This document shows positions 49,701 through 60,274 of a DNA stretch of 64,000 nucleotides, in pieces. The stretch spans positions 3,972,501-4,036,500 of the forward strand of contig CM032229.1 of the NCBI GenBank assembly GCA_019009955.1, written 5' to 3'. The notes beneath the pieces were generated by a model, which saw only the letters and a program-made list of their open reading frames with translations, searched no databases and was not told where the DNA came from. The position numbers and the translations under genes were made by a program. This DNA is from Riptortus pedestris (lineage: Eukaryota; Arthropoda; Insecta; Hemiptera; Alydidae). Every line of letters begins with the position of its first letter. The first letter of the stretch is position 1.

Positions 49701-52700
49701 ATACATTTCAAATAAAATCCCACACCATTTCAAAAATTCAGTCCATCTTTCAAAGTTAACCAGAACTAAAATTGTAAAGCTCAAGGCCCAAAGGGCAGTC
49801 GCTTTTTTCTAGTTTGTTTACAAGTGAATTTAAAAAAATAAGTAATAATTAAATTAAAAAAAGAAATATTATATACATAGAATATCAAATCAACTATATT
49901 AAGAGAAAATTGTATATAAAATTTCATAATATTTTAGCACTTGGTTGATAAAACTTAAATTAAGGTACCCTGTCTAAAACATTTCGGCTTGGTTGGAGAC
50001 AGGGAACACACCTCTTACCTCATTGACTACTTCATCATTACAGACAAAATGCTATCATCCTCTCTCTTGCCACCTATCATAAGGTAATAAATATTTTGAT
50101 ACTGAACCATTCCACAAAATAAACAAGTAAAAGATTAAGAGAGAGGATCAAAGCAGAAACTTATCTTCTCTTGCGTAATTTTTGTACTCCAGGAATCAAT
50201 TCACTGAATCTCACACATTCATATTTTTAGACTATAAATCTAGAACTTGATCGCTTTCATAATCTTTATACATTAATAATATAAGTCCAACTATAATGAC
50301 AAGTAATATGAGAATAATATGTAGATAAAGTAAATTATGTTACTAATAATACAAAAAGGAAGTAATAATTTGACTTGAGGGCAGATTTATAACACTTTTC
50401 ATTAAAATCATATCAGTATTATATCTATGCCCTATGAAAATTCCACATCAGACACAAAGTTGTATCACCAATAGGTGTAAGGTTACTAATCCTGGTGGTG
50501 CCATATACAGCACAATCGTGTATGGAAGATATATTGATCAATGCAACTCTGTGGCATTCGTCGTTGTGATTGAAGAGTTTATGTTAGAAATAAACATGTA
50601 ATATTGAAATTACACGAATTTACAGTTGCCACATAATACAATTTGAGTTTAGAGAAATAGTTAACAGACGATGTGATGCTTACCCAGACCCACTGAAGGG
50701 TGACGGAGGGCCTTGCCGAATTGTAAAGGATGAAGAGGAGGTTCACTGTGATTCCGACGATCATCCCGTACTCCAGGCCCAATCCCAGGCATGCAAGCAG
50801 CGTTGTGATCAAAGGAACAAGGTCCACCTCTGAAATTCAAAACAAAAAACTCAAATTATATTAGGAATCAAATAATAACTTACAACATTGCTATTTAACT
50901 ATTGTTATTTTTAGCATTTGGAAGTTACATCTCTTGAACGAGTGCGTACCTGAGTCATTTTTATTCTCCTCAGAAAAACTAACTCAGTCCAGTTGGATCT
51001 AAAGAATGTTCTGAAATATTGAGAAATTAACTCTATGTTATCAGTGTTCAAAAGCATATTTTTTAATTAATTTAATAAAAGTAGAAAGACCCCAGACTGC
51101 AACCCCTCCGGATCGACAATAGTGGCGACAAATAGTCTGAAGAAGGTAGCTGTAAAAGCTGGTTTGGAGAAAAAGAATGTAGAAAGAGTAGTGTGGTGCT
51201 AACAGCAGATTTTTATATTTTACCTTACTCATGAAAGCTTTCAGGAGTGTGGAGAATGATCTGGCCTCTACAACCATTCTGGCTTTCATATCTGCTTCTA
51301 CACTATTGCTCTTCATAGCTAATCCCTCCGATGTATTTGAATATGCTACAACTAAATAATTGTAGGTAAAAGATAGACGACTCACTTTTGGTCCTCCAGA
51401 GCATAGTAAAAGCCCGGTATTCGATCATGTAGAACATTGCACACATGATGACTCCGGCTAGTGTAGACTTAGGTATGTAATAGAAGGCAGCGGTCAGCCA
51501 GCTCAATGAGAGGAGGACCAGAATGCCTAAAATATAAAACAAAGACCACAAGTCAATATTGTAAGGAAATTAGTAACTGCAACAATAAAGAAATATGAAT
51601 AAGCATGTCCACTTTGGAATTATAGAACCTTGTATTGGTTGCTACTGTTTCAGTAATGATTCAAATTTTAATATAAAATGATAATCTTTAACTCATGAAG
51701 GAAGTGAGAATTCCAGTTCAAAATAACACTTTTTTTTATTTTCAATCAGACATCACCTGTAGATCACCGTGAAGTGATTTCGTAACAAAATCCATCAATC
51801 CTACCTAGGAGATGATGAAAATTATGTTCATTCAAATTGTCAGTTAATGCTGTAATTTTTGTTTGATTGCCAAAAATGATATAAGCAAAACTAATGATCA
51901 AGGTCATCAATGGCTGAAATTGGACTTGGAGGAAATGTTCAATCACAAATAAATATAAAGCTGACCAAGAAATGTTATCCATTATGTTGATTATGTAAAG
52001 TACTAGAATTGTTGTTCTTTACATTTTTCTCTAACTTGAATATTAAAAGAGATACATACATTTTTACCATCCCATCCATGAGTTATTCCCAACTTCTATT
52101 CAGGGGATTTTCGCTTTAAGCTACTATATCACTTAAAATCTCATGTCCAGTGTAAGTTTCAAACCTTGTTAACATAACTTGGCTCAGGGTGGTCGTGTGA
52201 GTAAAGGCATTGGTCTTAGTAAACCTAGAGTTGTAGGTTCCATTCCCAAGTGAGGAATAGGAAATGAAAGATGATAAACTACAGATAACACTTGTATGGT
52301 ATAACTCACTGTGGCATTATAAAGCGTCATATCTGCATGTGGAAAATCTCCTCAGTTTACATAGGTCTTGCGTAATGACGTTTTATTTTTTAATGTATCA
52401 ATATCTATACTATTTTTAGTCAGTCCCTACCATATTTAGCTAGTGGAAGGTTCAATTTAGGAATGATATTGCCAGTGAATTATAATATATTGTGATCCTG
52501 AAGAGGTGTCAGATAGCCACAAAACTAGTTGGCATTAAAGCGATTTGAATATAACTATTTTCTTTTATTGACTTTCTACCTTTCTCAAGTGAATTTTTAA
52601 AATCCTCATTTCACTACTCGAAAACATAGCTTTTAATTCTATCAGGCTCAGGTTAGCTATTTGAATCAAGTGGGAGGGAGGTGTTGATAAACTATGTAAA

Positions 52701-53930
52701 CCTAGAGTTGTGAGTTGAATTTCCATCTGGGGAATAGGAATTTTCTTAGTGATATACTCATTAAATAAAATCCTTTTTCCCATTCTACTTAGAAAAGAGT
52801 GGCAACTTGTATATGACCTGTAAATTAGCTGTAGTTGGACAAAATGGACTTAAGTAAATACAATTTTACTTATTAATGAGTTAGAAATTCTATACCTGTA
52901 AATATTCCACCAGCGGGAGTGATAACCCCAGAGGCATAATTAACTGCAGTTCTCGTGAAGGATCCTGTAGTAGGGAATGAGCTGAAGAAGGAACCAGCAA
53001 TGTTGCACAGGCCAAGGGCAATCAGCTCCTGAGTCGCATCGATACTCTTACCCTTAGCTAGAATACATATTTTATGTAAACAAAATGTTCGAATACTAAA
53101 TGATGTTGAAGAAGACAAAAAAATAATAAATAGTGAAGTTTAAGGGACAATAAACAGCCAAGGAATAGAACAAGAATATTTGAACCTTTAGACAGGGGGA
53201 TTGGTGGTCTCATCTAATCTGGGGAGTTCACATTCCAGCACACACAAGAAGCTGAGAGGGGGAATTATGGAGACCAGGAAGATATGAAGCTAAAATGGTA
53301 AACTAAAGAAATAAGAGAACTCAGAAGAACATTTGGAGTCCATTATTTGGTGATATGTGTGCTATTAAGAGGGGCAGTGCACATTGAGGGAATGGAGCCT
53401 GACAGACTGCCATAAAGTGTTGTTTGGTTGACCAGGTGGGATAAGGAGAAGGAGTAGGCTCATGAAGAGGTGGCTGGGTACTATGAGAAAGACTTTGTAG
53501 AGGCTAGGGGTCCCGAGTTACAGGATAGTAGCAGATGATAAAGAATGGTAATCTTACAGGCCTTGGTCTTGCAACTTCTGTACCACCTACAAGTAAGAAA
53601 ATTTGTAAAAACTTAGAAAGGTGGGAAGTTCTAGTTCAGTGAAGGGCTTCCCATAATAAATCAACTTGTGTTAATAAATGTTTTAAAAACTTACCAAAAG
53701 CCTTTGCAATGGAAATGCTCTCGAGTATTCCGATGAGAGGGACAACGAGAATTGCAGAGCCCAGCTCTTCGACCATTCCAAGGAAGTTGAGCGTAGTGTT
53801 GGACGGAGTAACTACAGAGAATGGTGGGAGCTGAAAAGGAGGCAGCCCAGAAGTCACGGGTCCTAGAGAAACAACAAATGATCAAATTAGCAATTGTCAC
53901 TGAGTAGATACAATAATTTTTCCTGAAGCT

Positions 53931-53985
<55 letters not shown>

Positions 53986-56900
53986 AATGAATATAAATTA
54001 TTATAAGGAGTTAGTTAAGTTTAAATCTTTTTTCCTACTTTTAAATATGTGCATGTTTTCCGTTATTTTTCATTTTGTGGTGTTTCTTACCTTCTCCAAG
54101 ATCTTAACATTATCAAAATCAGCATTTAAGAGCATAATCAGTGAGAGAAGCTTTATTGTCCATTTTGACTACAATTTTAGAATGTCATTTTAGTCTCTTC
54201 TTTAAATTTTAAAAGGACTACCCTATGTAAACGTTGTAACAATTTTAACAGTTCATTTCATCCACGTAATATTTTCATTTTGATATTTATTCAAGTATTG
54301 TTGGGCTGGTATCATATCTGTAACAATTTTAGAATGATCTAATACTTATGCACAAGACTAAAGAACATATTCAAATATTCAGTCCTTTTCGGACTATAAT
54401 TCTTCTGGTGAATATCAGAATGTACATGTATTTTAAAGAAAGAAAAAGAAAATGAAAGAGTTCTAAATGAAAAGACTTTACCAGTAAGTAGGAAAGGAGG
54501 AGATTGAGGGTCGTAGGTTTGAGAGGAAGCAAGTATATATGCTAAGAGGGTTCCTAGCACTACAACGACAGCATTCCTCGCTAGTCCTAGCAGCCAACAG
54601 CTCTTCTTCATCACCAGCTTCCCTGTCGTCTCTGCTTTCCACTCCTCGCTCAACGTCTTCAATTTCTAAATAAATCATATCACAGATAGAGCAAATAGAA
54701 AACCAATGCAAATGCAATTATATTTTACTTATCTCAAGGATAAAATGGTGTAATGGATGATGTACAATTGCCATGTACCAGGGGTGCTGAATTCGAGGCC
54801 AAGGATTACAGACTAGGTTTTATTTAGTTGTGCTGTTATCAACCTTTGAGGTTGGGTTCTATCCTTAACCTCGTACTTACTCAGCATCATAAGGCGATTG
54901 AATGGCTATTAGAATAAAGAAGTCTGTAATGCCACCAAAAACAGAGGGGGCAAGTCACATGATTATAAGTTGAGGCAATCATACGACCCACTCACTAATG
55001 ATGATAGGCAGGTCTTGATTCTTCACAGCCTCTTGAACCAAACAGGTTCATTTTACCAGATTTTCCTTGAGTAAAATCAGCTATTGATGTTGCATGATTA
55101 TCGAAAAATGTCCTCAAATGTCCATCAATTCTACAAAGGAGATGATGAAAATGTGGCCCATACAAAATTGTATACATATATCTTTTATACGTAAAAAACC
55201 TCATATATAACCATTTAATGCAAACTGAAGATCCAGATAGATGTTAATGGCTAAAATTGGAGAAGGGGAAGGGGAACTTCAAAAATTTGAAAGGTCTGCA
55301 GGATTATAATCGGATCGAAAAATTGTATAAAACCAATCTTACTGTAAATATAATTGCCTATAAATGTTGTTATGCACAAATTTTCCCTACATGAATACTA
55401 ACCAATATATTTAGATTTTTTAGTTTTCAGCCTTAAGTAAACCCCCACTCCTACTCATGTCAATAATATTAAGCTGTTATAACATGAAGCTGTTTATTCT
55501 AAGCTAAAATACCAAATATTGTTTTCATGAGACCTTTATACATTCTAATTAGTTGTGGGATGATGCCATCAGTTATGATTTTACATTCTTGTCTCAAAAA
55601 TGGTTATTTTGTGTATACCACTCTCGTTATTTAACCATTTCAGTCAACACTAAAAATCATATTCGTTATTGGCCAAAATCGGACCAGGAATAGAGGGGGT
55701 ATAGGGAGAGGGGGTTCGGAAATTCAAAATATCTGCTTTTAGGAGGATCGGAAAATGCTATAGAACCAATTTTGTTAAACTATTGATGCTCTGCAACTGT
55801 TTATCTATTCTGATTCCGATTAATTTTTCTTTTTATTTATGTATTTGGTATATAAATAAACATATTGTTATTACGAGGAGGTTTGTTCTCAGAAAATAGG
55901 GAAAACTGATAGGCATCAATAACTACTAACTTGCAGTGCTTCTTTTGTTAGAAGATTTGTTATGAATTTTGGCGGGTATAGTAACATGACGAAAACAGCT
56001 TCCGATAGAACACAATGGTTGCAATTATAAGGTCTAGCCTTTAGACCATGATATTGGTAGATTGGTTGTCCCTGATAATATATTAATGGTGGTAATAAGG
56101 GTATTCAAATCATGGTAAAAGTGTATTTATTATAGCTGATATTTACTTTTGAAGCAAGCAACACTTTAAATGATAATGATGATGGCATACCTTTAGCAAT
56201 ACAAGGATGATTATAGTTGTGATCCCGAGGACTGTGTCCCAACAGCGAAGATCAAGAAAGTTAGTGAAGAAATTAGTCCAGCATTCTAAAAATGTATTAG
56301 GCTTCCCAGGAAGGCCAAATAGTCCTTTCAGCTGCGACGTAGCTATGGTAATAGCAGCGGCTGATGTAAACCCAACGGTAACAGGCATTGAAATAAACTC
56401 AACAAGGAAACCTGTATATTAATAACAAAATTAATGATTTTTTAAATAATAAAAGAGAAGTTAGTACAGTATAATAGGTAATATATATTGTGATATGCTT
56501 GACTCTAATATATATAAGTGAGTATGTAGTGTCAACTATACGAGCAATTAGCAAAACAAGAATCAAATCAATTAAATTAGAAGATTTGATTGAAAAAAAC
56601 GTCTGACACTAACAGTGAAGCATAAAACAGTGGATGTGATTTTTGAATAATTTTTTTTCAAATTTCCATTGATTCTAGCTAAGAGGTAATGAATATGAGG
56701 TCCATTAAAAACTGTGTGTGTTCAAATACAGGGTAAAACAGACTTAAAAAAGCCATATCTCCACTTATTACATAAAAAATCTAAGTTTACCATTCGAAAG
56801 AGCAAAAAATTTCCCTTTTAATGATGTTCTAAGCATAACCACATGCCATTTTAAAGGAGAACTAAGGGGGAGGATTAATGAGAATAAGTAATGACATTTT

Positions 56901-57410
56901 CTTTCTCTGCGCATGCAGAGAATGTGTATCCATTTGTGAGACCATACATTTCCATGTCTCTGTATTCTAAATTTGTAAAGGGCATTTAATTAAATTAGCT
57001 GCACTATCAATTAAATGCCCTTTGCAAACTTAGAATACAGAGACATGTACATGTATGGTCTCACAAATGGATGGCACCTTCTCTGCATGCACAGAGAAAG
57101 AAACTGTCATTACTTATTCTCATTAATCGCCCTTAGTTCTTCCTTTAAAATGGCATGTGGTTATGCTTAGGGCATCATTAAAAGGGAAATTTATTGCTCT
57201 CTGCTCTGTGTCGACACTATCTTTACACTATCCAGGTATTTAAAAATGTCTAAGTAGGGCTCAATAATGCCTAAGTAGGACCAACTTTCTAGTCAACATT
57301 TAATAATTGGCTACCTCGACCTGGTACAAAATAATTATCTTCATTATACCACCATATTGATTTCAGAAAGTGAACCAAAAATAATAAATCCATAACAATA
57401 CACGTATATG

Positions 57411-57470
<60 letters not shown>

Positions 57471-60274
57471 CACACACATATATAAAATTAAATATAATGT
57501 TTTAGGCATTAAGCTTTGACAGGCCAAGTAAAAGTCCTTAATATAGTACAGAATCACTTTTATATATGTTTCTTTAAGAGGAATAATAGAGAAAGACATT
57601 TCTAAAGAAGCTCCCTGTATAAAAATGTGTCTATTAAGGAGTGGAAAGGACCTTGGATTTTGCTAGTTAAAGATCCAATAGTATATAAGCAAAGTACAGA
57701 CCTAACCTGAAGATTCCCAGTAGAAATGTGACAATGCCCGTGAGAAATGTGAGTAGAATTGCAAACTCAGGGCCATTTTCCTTGACGTGGCTCTGGGTCA
57801 TGAGGGCCATGATTGCAGTCGGCCCAATCGTAATGTCTTTGCATGATCCAAATATCAAGTACACAAAACACCCGACAAATCCTGAGTATAGTCCATACTG
57901 AAAATAAATGTTTTAATTACTATTTTCAATATCCATTTTTTAAAAAATATATATATTAGAGAGCATTTTTAAAAAATATTGTGCCTCCTTGAATCATAAT
58001 CTAATATGCTACACAGTTAAGTGACAAATAATACCAATATTTCTTCTCACATCCATAGGCCCAAAATGAATGGAACAGTTCAGTTATTTGACTTAAATAA
58101 ATATATTTGGCTCAACTATAAAAGACAATGAAGGATCAACTTGCAGTGATGGCATTGCAGACAAATGATAACTACTCCTTGAGTTAAGAAAGTTCCAGTC
58201 ACCCAGACCTTGATGGGGGGGGGACAAATCAAATGTCTAAATTTAAGACCTAATGCAGCATACTCTGAGTAAATAATTATTTAATAAGACTTTTAATTGC
58301 ATAATTTTTAGGTTTCTTAGATATTAGCTAACTAAGTCCAAAAGAGCAGAGAGAAAATATCTCACTCACCCAAGGCTTATAAAGTTAACCATATATGCAT
58401 TCGATATGTACCTTTAGATCAGAGGTCCCAAACTTGTTTGTCTCATAGACCACTTGCCATGTTTTTCAGTTTTGGGTAGACCCCTGCTTAGCTAATATTC
58501 TATTTTTGAAAATTCATCAACTTCAAATGCGTTTTTACTGATGTGTGAGTGAGGCGTAGAAGAAAAAATAAACAATAAAAACACACGTTAATTTTTATAT
58601 ATTTATTGATGAAAGCGAAATAAAATTAAATACTTATGTGTTACATAAAATCAATAAGTAAAAAGAAACACTTTTTAGTGGAAGGGATGAACTGGTTCTT
58701 TGATTATAAATTTTCAATAATTTAACTTAATCTTTTTTGTTAAAATAAAATTAATAACTATAATTATTTAACCAATGTTCATAAATATTTTAAATATTCA
58801 AATTAAAATCACAACGTACTTAAATAAGATGGACTATTATGGAGCTATTTACATCCAACAGACTCCTAAATCTGTTTTATTGCTTACATGGACTCCTTGT
58901 AGGTCATCATTGAATCTGGGTGTCTATATAGACCACTTTGGGTATCATCGCTTTAGATGAAAGAGAAATCTTATCTCTGCTATTCTACTGAAAAAATTGT
59001 TTTTCTGAAGATCGACACTAACTATGTCTGAAACAGTAAGCACTAAAATGTGCTCTGTCATTCCAATTGAGTTACTATTATCCATTATACCCTCTAAGTA
59101 TTGTATGACAATCAGCTTCTAGAATAAACAAATGTGGATCAGTAATGCCACTATTTGACCTCCAACCAAAGCTATGAAACAGGTCCTGACCTTTCATGAG
59201 CTGTTGAGGCAAAGATTTGCATTTGGTTTTTACTAGGTCAAAATTAGAAGGCAAAATAAATTCAGCCTTACCTGAGGTTGAAGCCCAGCTACGACTGCAT
59301 ATGCTATTCCTTGAGGAATAGCTGTGAGGCCTACAGTAAGCCCGGCTATCAAGTCCTTTACAAGGTAGTTCCAGGTGTACTCAGGTAGCCATTTTAATAT
59401 TGGAATTCTAAAAATTAAACTTATAATAGATATATATTTACTCGCATGTAATAAATTACTAAGTTATTAATGTTACCCTTTCATCATATTTTGTCTATAC
59501 CTAATAATTTAATATCACTCTCCAGAGGCTATTTTGGAAATTTATATCAGGAGAACTTATACACAACCTGTTAAAAGTATTACTTTACCGGGTATTGAGC
59601 ACCTTTCTGGCAATTTTGGTAGTATCTAATTCAGATTATTGAGACTAAAAAATTATGATCTCAGGTAAATTTAAATATTTCATCCTTTTGCTGGATCACC
59701 AAAGGAAGAACCCGTCATTGATTCATATTTCTGGAGGATCTTTCAAGTATTCAGTTACTTTTTAATATTTTCAATTCTTTGACATTGTTTAATAATTATA
59801 AAAAACAATTATGAAGGTATATAGTTTAAACAATTAGCATCACTTTATTGCAATAAACTTTTATATTATCATGTGTATGATAGCTTAAGAGGAAATTTCT
59901 GAATATAGGGATGAAGAATAAAGTCTTCCCACAATAAAGACTTTTTTTGTTCATTCATTGCCGGCGCATCCATGTCATTCTGAAGTGATGGGAACAATAA
60001 TGGGCACTATCTTCATGACTCTCAGACCTGAACTCAAAGGGGCATATAATTCTTTGTCTGTGATAGAATTTTCAAAATGGCATTAAAGAGAAAATAATAC
60101 GAAACTCTGAAACAAGAAATCCAATCCCTTTAAACTGGGTTTATTTAGTTGTATAAAGTTGAATAAGTTACCTCTTCTGAAAGTTTTCTTTCTGGCAGCA
60201 TTCTGACATAGTTCGTGATACAAACTGAGTGCACTCTGACTTATCTATTGCTATTACATTGTCCCGAGCTTTGC
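42569..60274 (-). CDS. SLC26 family sulfate/anion transporter (SLC26A11-like), twelve exons
   Basis: Twelve exons with GT/AG borders and matching phases give about 618 residues ending in TGA at 42569, close to the usual length of about 600. Order: [11 protein letters not shown] entry, transmembrane helices with the sulfate-transporter signature ([18 protein letters not shown], about residues 90-107), [11 protein letters not shown], further helices such as [20 protein letters not shown], and [18 protein letters not shown] cytoplasmic STAS domain follows (about 486-600: [18 protein letters not shown], then [14 protein letters not shown]). SLC26 proteins exchange or carry sulfate, chloride, bicarbonate and related anions across plasma or internal membranes. 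The STAS part resembles the sodium-independent SLC26A11 branch, an inference from recall. The initiator exon upstream of 60274 was not found. No frame break or stop is seen. Confidence 0.9.
43197..43385 (-). repeat. tRNA-derived SINE family C, minus strand, near full length
   Basis: On the minus strand it reads GGAGCTCTGGTTAGCCACTT (A-box region), TTTTGATTCCATCTGGCC (B-box region), CATTAAATAAAATCCTTAGT and TGGTAACCTGTAGATAACCC. It is the fullest copy of this SINE in the window. Confidence 0.6.
43415..43845 (-). mobile_element. Family A remnant, minus strand, both ends lost
   Basis: The body blocks ATATCTTGGTCAATATACAT, the long C run (43726-43750) and TATATCGAGTTTGGTAAC match the family A 3' body in reverse. 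Neither hairpin nor palindrome is present. Confidence 0.6.
44074..44227 (-). CDS. SLC26 gene, exon, end of STAS domain
   Basis: It encodes [20 protein letters not shown] and [20 protein letters not shown]. Acceptor TTTTATAG, donor GTGAAA (weak). The 4.4-kb intron before it holds two LINE relics and other repeats. Confidence 0.88.
44440..44470 (-). repeat. Family A terminal scrap
   Basis: GATGTAAACTAAGCAGATTT then CC is the subterminal block of a minus-strand copy; nothing else of the element remains. Confidence 0.4.
44612..45180 (+). pseudogene. LINE reverse transcriptase relic (R2/CR1-like), broken
   Basis: At 45118-45180 the frame reads [20 protein letters not shown] and a stop, matching the VRQGDPLSP motif of non-LTR reverse transcriptases. 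Upstream, an ORF at 44619-44939 contains [13 protein letters not shown] and [16 protein letters not shown], a plausible but poorly kept RT N-part. Frames do not connect. It is antisense inside an SLC26 intron and not functional. The clade is uncertain. Confidence 0.5.
45327..46098. mobile_element. Possible hAT-type element hosting a hairpin insertion
   Basis: The left end ATATGGAATCCCAAACT and the reverse of the right end ACCGGGATTCCCAAAGT look like terminal inverted repeats of the same type as the 58420 element (CCCAAA core). A matching 8-base target duplication is not clear (GCTCTAGA against CCTAGAGA). The centre contains the hairpin at 45421-45569. Confidence 0.35.
45421..45569. repeat. 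149-bp near-perfect hairpin flanked by 13-bp direct repeats
   Basis: The left arm starts CAGGTTAACCAGA and runs to CGCTTAGCGCTTTCGGGAAT. The right arm starts ATTCCTGAAAGCGCTAAGC and ends TCTGATTAACCTG. Arms of about 72 bases differ at only a few positions. The 13-base direct repeat TACTTTAAAAATC occurs at 45409-45421 and 45602-45614. Confidence 0.7.
46517..47145 (+). mobile_element. Family A 5' fragment joined through a CA microsatellite to a Helitron 5' fragment
   Basis: 46517-46650 is the family A 5' end (TTTTAGCAGATTTCCATTAA and onward) of the same diverged subtype as 21269. A long (CA)n/(CGTA)n tract follows (46650-46769), then Helitron family B from AATTGTAACCTCTGTCTGAG to about 47145, without its 5' TC or 3' CTAG. 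Both elements are truncated. Confidence 0.6.
47211..48420 (+). pseudogene. LINE (Jockey-like) reverse transcriptase relic
   Basis: It encodes [53 protein letters not shown] and, after a frame change near 47690, [11 protein letters not shown] and [20 protein letters not shown]. Farther on, [15 protein letters not shown] (about 48030) and KTKWGAD follow in broken frames. These are consecutive RT motifs of a non-LTR element. The catalytic YADD-type box reads FVGD, the FDIEKAYD motif is altered, and there are several stops. It is dead, in an intron antisense to the SLC26 gene. Confidence 0.8.
48605..48772 (-). CDS. SLC26 gene, exon, STAS domain
   Basis: Exactly 56 codons: [31 protein letters not shown], then [19 protein letters not shown]. 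The VVIDG...IDST block is the STAS core that in SLC26A11-type proteins stands where others have V(D).(S)...(D). Confidence 0.92.
48773..50683. other. SLC26 intron, 1.9 kb
   Basis: AT-rich; no recognisable element or additional exon. ORFs here (48635, 49363) are shadows or random. Confidence 0.5.
50684..50829 (-). CDS. SLC26 gene, exon
   Basis: It encodes [20 protein letters not shown] and [20 protein letters not shown], the last membrane helices before the STAS domain. The donor is GTAAGC. Confidence 0.93.
51386..51526 (-). CDS. SLC26 gene, exon
   Basis: It encodes [20 protein letters not shown] and [19 protein letters not shown], two membrane segments with the conserved YIPK.TLA turn. The donor is GTGAGT. 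Confidence 0.93.
51780..52384 (+). mobile_element. Family A remnant, decayed, in an SLC26 intron
   Basis: CCATCAATCCTACCTAGGAG then ATGATGAAAATTATG, TGTTTGATTGCCAAAAATG, and at the 3' end GTGGAAAATCTCCTCAG then TTTACATAGGTCTTGCG. The TA tract and GC hairpin are lost. A SINE head (GGCTCAGGGTGGTCGTGTG) lies within it at about 52182. Confidence 0.5.
52642..52860 (+). repeat. tRNA-derived SINE family C, plus strand
   Basis: GGCTCAGGTTAGCTATTTGA, TAAACCTAGAGTTGTGAG, TTGAATTTCCATCTGGGG, CATTAAATAAAATCC and ATTCTACTTAGAAAAGAGTG show the tRNA-like head and family tail in order. Confidence 0.6.
52896..53057 (-). CDS. SLC26 gene, exon
   Basis: It encodes [20 protein letters not shown] and [20 protein letters not shown], highly conserved in SLC26 (family pattern N..GSF..S.P..GSFSRTAVN), then [13 protein letters not shown]. 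Confidence 0.95.
53058..53694. other. SLC26 intron with unclassified sequence
   Basis: The segment 53230-53560 is less AT-rich than its surroundings and purine-rich (GAGAACTCAGAAGAACATTT, GGGATAAGGAGAAGGAGTAG). It may be a decayed LINE ORF, but no motif confirms it. Confidence 0.3.
53695..53862 (-). CDS. SLC26 gene, exon
   Basis: It encodes [20 protein letters not shown] and [20 protein letters not shown] then KAF. It contains the P-rich loop and helix typical of the family. Confidence 0.92.
53934..53980. repeat. (TA)n microsatellite
   Basis: About 23 TA units in an SLC26 intron, not linked to a recognised element. Confidence 0.9.
54482..54665 (-). CDS. SLC26 gene, exon
   Basis: It encodes [20 protein letters not shown], then helix [17 protein letters not shown] and PPFLLTG. 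Acceptor TTTATTTAG, donor GTAAAG. Confidence 0.88.
54740..54910 (+). repeat. tRNA-like SINE, diverged
   Basis: GCTGAATTCGAGGCCAAGGA resembles a B-box region. TTTTATTTAGTTGTGCTGTT, TATCAACCTTTGAGG and TGGGTTCTATCCTTAACC follow. It is related in layout to family C but not clearly the same. Confidence 0.35.
55051..55800 (+). mobile_element. Family A remnant, 3' end lost
   Basis: It begins TTTTACCAGATTTTCCTTGA then GTAAAATCAGCTATTGATG. AATGTCCATCAATTCTAC, a vestigial TA tract and the body AATCGGATCGAAAAATTG follow. The 3' subterminal repeat and hairpin are missing. Confidence 0.6.
56191..56411 (-). CDS. SLC26 gene, exon
   Basis: It encodes [20 protein letters not shown] and [16 protein letters not shown], the typical SulP core helices, then a loop and helix [15 protein letters not shown]. 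It ends in phase 0 at GTATGC. Confidence 0.92.
56799..57200. repeat. 402-bp near-perfect hairpin in an SLC26 intron
   Basis: The left arm (56799-56991) starts AGAGCAAAAAATTTCCCTTT and ends AAAGGGCATTTAATT. The right arm (57009-57200) starts AATTAAATGCCCTTT and ends AAAAGGGAAATTTATTGCTC. The arms of about 193 bases are separated by a 17-base loop and match along nearly the whole length with a few substitutions and small indels. It has no ORF. It could be a foldback MITE or a long-hairpin RNA source. Confidence 0.8.
57411..57480. repeat. (TA)n/(CA)n compound microsatellite
   Basis: About 25 TA units followed by GACACACACACACACACA. It lies in the intron between the hairpin and the 57702 exon. 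Confidence 0.9.
57702..57897 (-). CDS. SLC26 gene, exon with the sulfate-transporter signature
   Basis: It encodes [35 protein letters not shown] and helix [19 protein letters not shown]. The donor GTCTGT was chosen because it gives the expected [10 protein letters not shown] junction; GTTAGG four bases earlier breaks the frame. Confidence 0.92.
58420..58950. mobile_element. Non-autonomous hAT-type element, 531 bp, with 8-bp target duplication
   Basis: An exact 8-base direct repeat CTTTAGAT flanks the unit (58412-58419 and 58951-58958). The left end CAGAGGTCCCAAACTTG and the reverse of the right end CGATGATACCCAAAGTGG are imperfect terminal inverted repeats with the hAT-like CA(G)..GGT(C)CCCAAA pattern. 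There is no transposase ORF. It lies in an SLC26 intron. Confidence 0.75.
58959..59271. other. SLC26 intron remainder
   Basis: AT-rich sequence without a recognised repeat or coding signal, ending at the GTAAGG donor on the minus strand. Confidence 0.4.
59272..59407 (-). CDS. SLC26 gene, exon
   Basis: It encodes [20 protein letters not shown] and then [19 protein letters not shown], the conserved entry to the first transmembrane helix of SLC26/SulP proteins. The donor is GTAAGG. Confidence 0.92.
59408..60171. other. SLC26 intron
   Basis: AT-rich, no recognisable element. Acceptor and donor at its borders are as described for the flanking exons. Confidence 0.4.
60172..60274 (-). CDS. SLC26 gene, first recognised coding exon
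   Basis: Minus-strand acceptor TTCATTACAG and donor GTAACT. It encodes [17 protein letters not shown] and [14 protein letters not shown], the cytoplasmic N-terminus just before the first membrane block. The frame stays open into the upstream intron (to 60545), so an extended exon cannot be fully excluded, but that sequence looks random. Confidence 0.7.
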
